64,000 nucleotides of DNA. It comes from Pedobacter psychroterrae. GTDB taxonomy: Bacteria; Bacteroidota; Bacteroidia; Sphingobacteriales; Sphingobacteriaceae. The notes beneath the pieces were generated by a model that searched no databases, was not told the origin of the DNA, and saw only the letters and a program-made list of their open reading frames with translations. Position 1 is the first letter of the stretch, and every line of letters starts with the position of its first letter. The DNA lies in assembly GCF_004331695.1 (NCBI RefSeq), contig NZ_SJSL01000001.1:992001-1056000 (forward strand), in the 5' to 3' direction. Shown piece by piece: positions 61,027 to 64,000 of the stretch. The translations under genes and the position numbers were made by a program.

Positions 61027-61499
61027 ATGAACTACGAGCGTGTGTGTAGCTGCCTTTTACCCTGCGCGACGGCTGTCTGGCATTACATGTGTACGTGTCT
61101 TCGGAATTGGGAAAGCATTGTAGAGGCGTTCCAAAAACGTTGGATGGGCGAAAGGCTATTCCAACCCCCTTGCAATGCTTTACGAATGCTTATGCAAGGC
61201 CCTTGGAAAGCCGGATGCATCGCATTTACAAAATTGAGAGGCCCGGGTGGTCATTTTCTTGTAATGCATCCAATTTTCCGCGGCATCGGTAATCAAGGCG
61301 GCTTACAGACCCTTGGTGCCAGCCCTGTCTGCTTTAAGCAATGATCAAAAATTACATCCGGTTCGTCGAAAACTTTTGGGTGTTTGTCGTGAGTTACTTG
61401 ATGCTGGTATAATACGCCATTATTGCGTGCAACGTTTTAGCCCGGATGGCGTCTTAATTACAAACAACAAAGAAATTTAAAACGCAAAAAAATATTATT
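61027..61499. repeat. 473-nt gene-free block with many inverted repeats
   Basis: No convincing gene. A 105-codon frame (61027-61344) has poor composition. Inverted pairs: AAAGCATTG (61112-61120) / CAATGCTTT (61173-61181), and GGATGCAT (61213-61220) / ATGCATCC (61264-61271), with AAAATTG and CAATTTT nearby. Local GC is higher than in the neighbouring genes. It looks like a degenerate intergenic repeat or structured RNA. The A-rich stretch before 61500 may be the leader of the next gene. Confidence 0.45.
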
Positions 61500-62135
61500 A
61501 TGAAAACTTTAACTAAAACATTATTCGCCACAGTATTAACAGGTATCGTATTAACCAGCTCAGCAATGACAACTTTTGCAGCGGTAAATGGGAACAACAA
61601 TGAGATCAATATAAGTACATCAATACCACAAACATCAGTAAACGGAGTTAACAGGATCTGGGCGAGCGGGAACGTAAAAGTGGTATTGACCCAAAATGAA
61701 AAAGAAGGGATTACTGCAGGTGAGAACTTTAATGCGGAGACTACGTTTATCCAGAGAAAAGGAAATACACTATATATCAATTCCATTGAAGGCCGCCAGG
61801 TAACGATCAATGTATCGATCAAAGACCTTCAGAGAATAGAGGCTGCGGGAAGTGCAACAGTAGTAACGAGCAACAATTTTGACGTGAAGTATCTTCAGGT
61901 ATTTTTAAGCCAGGATGCTAAAGCAAAATTGAACGCCATGTCTGGCAGCTTATATACTGTAGTAAGTGATGATGCAACATTGAAAATGAGCGGTTCAACT
62001 GATCAGCATACGCTGATTGCCAGCAATATGAGAAACGTAAGGTTTGACAGCTTTGTGAGCATCAAAACGGATAGCAGGCTGGCAGGTCCAGTAGTGGTGA
62101 AGGCAGATAGCTTGAGCGCATCAATTGGAAAATAA
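61500..62135 (+). CDS. DUF2807 (GIN domain) auto-adhesin-like protein, secreted
   Basis: 211 residues with a signal peptide (LTKTLFATVLTGIVLTSSAM). The GIN/DUF2807 beta-helix shows SVNGVNRIWASGNVKVVLTQ, VTINVSIKDLQRIEAAGSAT and KLNAMSGSLYTVVSDDATLK. Likely periplasmic or surface; function unknown. A strong terminator follows 32 nt after the stop. Confidence 0.8.
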   Translation: MKTLTKTLFATVLTGIVLTSSAMTTFAAVNGNNNEINISTSIPQTSVNGVNRIWASGNVKVVLTQNEKEGITAGENFNAETTFIQRKGNTLYINSIEGRQVTINVSIKDLQRIEAAGSATVVTSNNFDVKYLQVFLSQDAKAKLNAMSGSLYTVVSDDATLKMSGSTDQHTLIASNMRNVRFDSFVSIKTDSRLAGPVVVKADSLSASIGK

Positions 62136-62167
62136 CAAAACGAACATATACGGGGACGTAGGGGTAA

Positions 62168-62200
62168 GGGCTGCAGATTTTAATATCTGCAGCCCTTTTT
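62168..62200 (+). terminator. intrinsic terminator after DUF2807 gene
   Basis: GGGCTGCAGAT (62168-62178) and ATCTGCAGCCC (62185-62195) form a perfect 11-bp stem with a 6-nt loop, followed by TTTTT (62196-62200): a textbook rho-independent terminator. Confidence 0.9.
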
Positions 62201-62375
62201 ATGCTATGCCTGGCAAAGGGGAAAGAAAACCTCTACCCCTGGCCGAACCGAAGGGAGCTGCCATAATAGAATAATACATTAAAACAGAAGCATAATTCAT
62301 TGTATATACATGTGGAAGGTTTTATTTTAGACCTCCATAGCCATACACAAATATAAACCAAAATGAATATGAATT

Positions 62376-63605
62376 ATGATACAGAAAATCCGGGTAAATG
62401 ACGCCAGGTTTCCGCTGGCCAAAGGTGCCGGCAGTGATGCAATTCACCGGGACCCTATCTATTCTTATGCGGTCACTAGTTTAATAGATGATAGCGGCAT
62501 CGTAGGAACAGGTTTTGCCTTTACGCTGGGTGAAGGAAATGACCTGGTGTGTAAAGCTGCAGAGTTTTATGCAATGCAGCTGAAGGGCAGGGATATTGAA
62601 GAACTGATGGCTGATTTTGGAAGCGTATTTAACCAACTTAGCAACGAACAGCAGTTTAGATGGCTTGGCCCGCATAAGGGAATAGTGCATCTCGCCCTTG
62701 CTTCAGTGACAAATGCCTGTTATGATCTGTGGGCAAAAAAGAGAGGCCTTCCGCTTTGGAAATTGCTGAATGATCTTTCGGCTGAAGAGGTGGTGAGCAC
62801 ACTAGACTTGTCGTACCTGGAAGATGAACTGACAGCTGGACAGGCGATACACTTGCTTAAAGAAAACCTGGCCGGTAAGGATAAACGGGAACGAATCTTG
62901 CAGACTGGCTATCCGGGTTATGATACTTCGATAGGCTGGTTTAACTACAGTGATGAAAAAGTACGCGAAAACTGTAAGAAAGCGATAGCTGAGGGATTTA
63001 CGGCTATGAAACTGAAAGTAGGCAGCACTGATCCGGAAAGGGATATCCGCAGGTCCCATATAGTAAGGGAAGAGGCGGGAGACAGTGTAAAAGTAATGCT
63101 GGACGCCAATCAGCAATGGACCCTGCCCCAGGCACTAAAGATCTGTAAGGAACTGCAGGGCATGAACCCTTATTGGATTGAGGAACCTACCCACCCTGAT
63201 GATATACTGGCACATAAAGTATTGGCAGATGCCATCGCTCCGACCAAGCTGGCCCTGGGAGAGCATGTGCCCAACAGGATCATCTTTAAGAATTACCTGC
63301 AGACGGGTTCTGCCGGTTTTATACAAGCAGATGCAGTAAGGGTAGGTGGTGTGAGCGAGTTTATCACCATCAGTTTGCTTTGCCGCAAGTATGGCATTCC
63401 AGTGGTGCCACATGTGGGGGATATGGGACAGCTGCATCAGCACCTGGTTTTGTTTAATCATATTTCGATGGGACATGAGGCCTTGTTTCTGGAGCATATC
63501 CCCCATTTGCAGCAGCACTTTGTACATCCGGTTAAAGTAACAGGCGGGGTGTATCAGACACCAATGGAACCTGGAAGCAGTTGTGATTTAAAATCCTTAA
63601 ATTAA
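62376..63605 (+). CDS. L-fuconate dehydratase-like (enolase superfamily)
   Basis: 409 residues matching fuconate dehydratase: DARFPLAKGAGSDAIHRDPI at the N-terminus, FRWLGPHKGIVHLALASVTN, GFTAMKLKVGSTDPERDIRR (catalytic Lys), VMLDANQQWTLPQALK, YWIEEPTHPDDILAHKVL, ALGEHVPNRIIFKNYLQTGS and VVPHVGDMGQLHQHLVLFNH (catalytic His). It dehydrates L-fuconate to 2-keto-3-deoxy-L-fuconate in the L-fucose oxidative route. The next gene, 6 nt downstream, is a sugar/sodium symporter, supporting a fucose locus. Confidence 0.85.
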   Translation: MIQKIRVNDARFPLAKGAGSDAIHRDPIYSYAVTSLIDDSGIVGTGFAFTLGEGNDLVCKAAEFYAMQLKGRDIEELMADFGSVFNQLSNEQQFRWLGPHKGIVHLALASVTNACYDLWAKKRGLPLWKLLNDLSAEEVVSTLDLSYLEDELTAGQAIHLLKENLAGKDKRERILQTGYPGYDTSIGWFNYSDEKVRENCKKAIAEGFTAMKLKVGSTDPERDIRRSHIVREEAGDSVKVMLDANQQWTLPQALKICKELQGMNPYWIEEPTHPDDILAHKVLADAIAPTKLALGEHVPNRIIFKNYLQTGSAGFIQADAVRVGGVSEFITISLLCRKYGIPVVPHVGDMGQLHQHLVLFNHISMGHEALFLEHIPHLQQHFVHPVKVTGGVYQTPMEPGSSCDLKSLN

Positions 63606-63611
63606 GCGGAA

Positions 63612-64000
63612 ATGTTAAAATCTTTAGATTTAGGTATCAGCGTTTTTTACATCCTTGGCATCCTGGCTATAGGATTGTGGGCGGGTATCAGCCATCGCAG
63701 GAAAAGTAAAGCCAGTGCTGCGGGTGAATACTTTCTGGCGGGTAAGTCTTTGAAATGGCCGGCCATCGGACTGGCGCTGTTTGCCACGAATATCTCTACG
63801 GTGCACCTGGTAAGCCTGGCGCAAAGCGGTTTTGACAGCGGACTGCTGAACGGAAACTTTGAATGGATGGCAGCTTTTACCCTGATCTTGCTGGCACTGT
63901 TCTTTGTGCCTTTTTATATTAGATCTGGCGTGGCCACATTACCTGATTTTCTGGAAAAGCGGTATGACAGGTCCAGTCGCGACTGGCTGACCATCATCTC
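63612..64000 (+). CDS. sodium:solute symporter (SSS family), 3' truncated by window edge
   Basis: 129 visible residues: MLKSLDLGISVFYILGILAI opens the first helix, then EYFLAGKSLKWPAIGLALFA and FATNISTVHLVSLAQSGFDS, the SSS-family second-helix region with its sodium-site segment, and the helix MAAFTLILLALFFVPFYI. It is the start of a sodium-coupled sugar transporter, probably for L-fucose given the fuconate dehydratase gene 6 nt upstream. The C-terminal part is outside the window. Confidence 0.85.
   Translation, partial: MLKSLDLGISVFYILGILAIGLWAGISHRRKSKASAAGEYFLAGKSLKWPAIGLALFATNISTVHLVSLAQSGFDSGLLNGNFEWMAAFTLILLALFFVPFYIRSGVATLPDFLEKRYDRSSRDWLTII

Noticed and set aside
61027..61344. 105-codon frame starting at the stop of the membrane protein
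   Set aside because: Cys/Trp-rich composition created by inverted repeats; an alternative frame overlaps it and neither has a recognised family.

Overview
The window looks like a chromosome segment of a Bacteroidota bacterium, most likely Sphingobacteriaceae (Pedobacter-like). The evidence is the SusC/SusD pair, lipoproteins with short lipoboxes followed by Lys, six-bladed propeller plus beta-barrel pairs, DUF4407 and CotH proteins, promoters with TAnnTTTG -7 boxes and weak Shine-Dalgarno sites. The genus is an inference from protein flavour, not a database match.

Region 1 (1-9824) is a same-strand operon with a strong anti-phage character: a left-truncated N6-adenine DNA methyltransferase, a second, different N6-adenine methyltransferase, an OLD-family ATPase/TOPRIM nuclease (GajA-like), a UvrD/Rep-type helicase (GajB-like, overlapping the nuclease by 16 nt) and a DUF262/DUF1524 (GmrSD-like) nuclease. 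Each part belongs to a known defence family. The five-gene combination does not match a named system I know, and it is the strongest candidate for something undescribed.

Region 2 (about 9890-14510) is a mobile-element accessory module: a small zinc-ribbon protein, a DUF3276-RadC(N-terminal) fusion without the JAB nuclease-like domain, a long imperfect palindrome of about 170 bp, a DUF3560 protein, four small unknown proteins and a separate RadC JAB-only protein. Region 3 (14615-20371) is a second defence-like cluster: a GIY-YIG protein, a three-gene minus-strand operon (GNAT, TIGR02391/Ymh-type, unknown 342 aa) and a divergent coiled coil-SEFIR protein, then a winged-helix protein. A truncated reading frame and a tRNA/tmRNA 3'-end-like sequence at 20446-20690 probably mark the right end of the integrated island.

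Region 4 (20.7-37 kb) is ordinary chromosome with some decay: haloalkane dehalogenase, an AraC regulator broken by a 1-nt frameshift, an ArsR-SRPBCC operon whose second gene is fused to a Fic-type remnant by a deletion, small enzymes (DHFR-like, hydrolase, VOC, PaiA-like GNAT), an outer-membrane barrel/propeller pair, MaoC, a PI-PLC-like protein, DUF1080, CotH and others. Region 5 (36.6-48.7 kb) is a polysaccharide utilisation locus for a GlcNAc-containing glycan, probably chitin-derived: a divergent ROK regulator, SusC, SusD, an active-looking GH18, a GH18-like protein with a destroyed catalytic motif and a GH20 hexosaminidase.

Region 6 (48-61 kb) is tightly packed housekeeping: M28 and M14 peptidases, DUF4407, rhodanese, dipeptide epimerase, rhomboid, PepT, a methyltransferase, an MBL/beta-CASP protein and YtxH. 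Several convergent neighbours share overlapping stop codons. Region 7 (61-64 kb) has a block rich in inverted repeats, a DUF2807 protein with a strong terminator, and the start of an L-fucose-type operon (L-fuconate dehydratase and a truncated sodium:solute symporter). No rRNA gene, complete tRNA gene, CRISPR array or intact insertion sequence was recognised.
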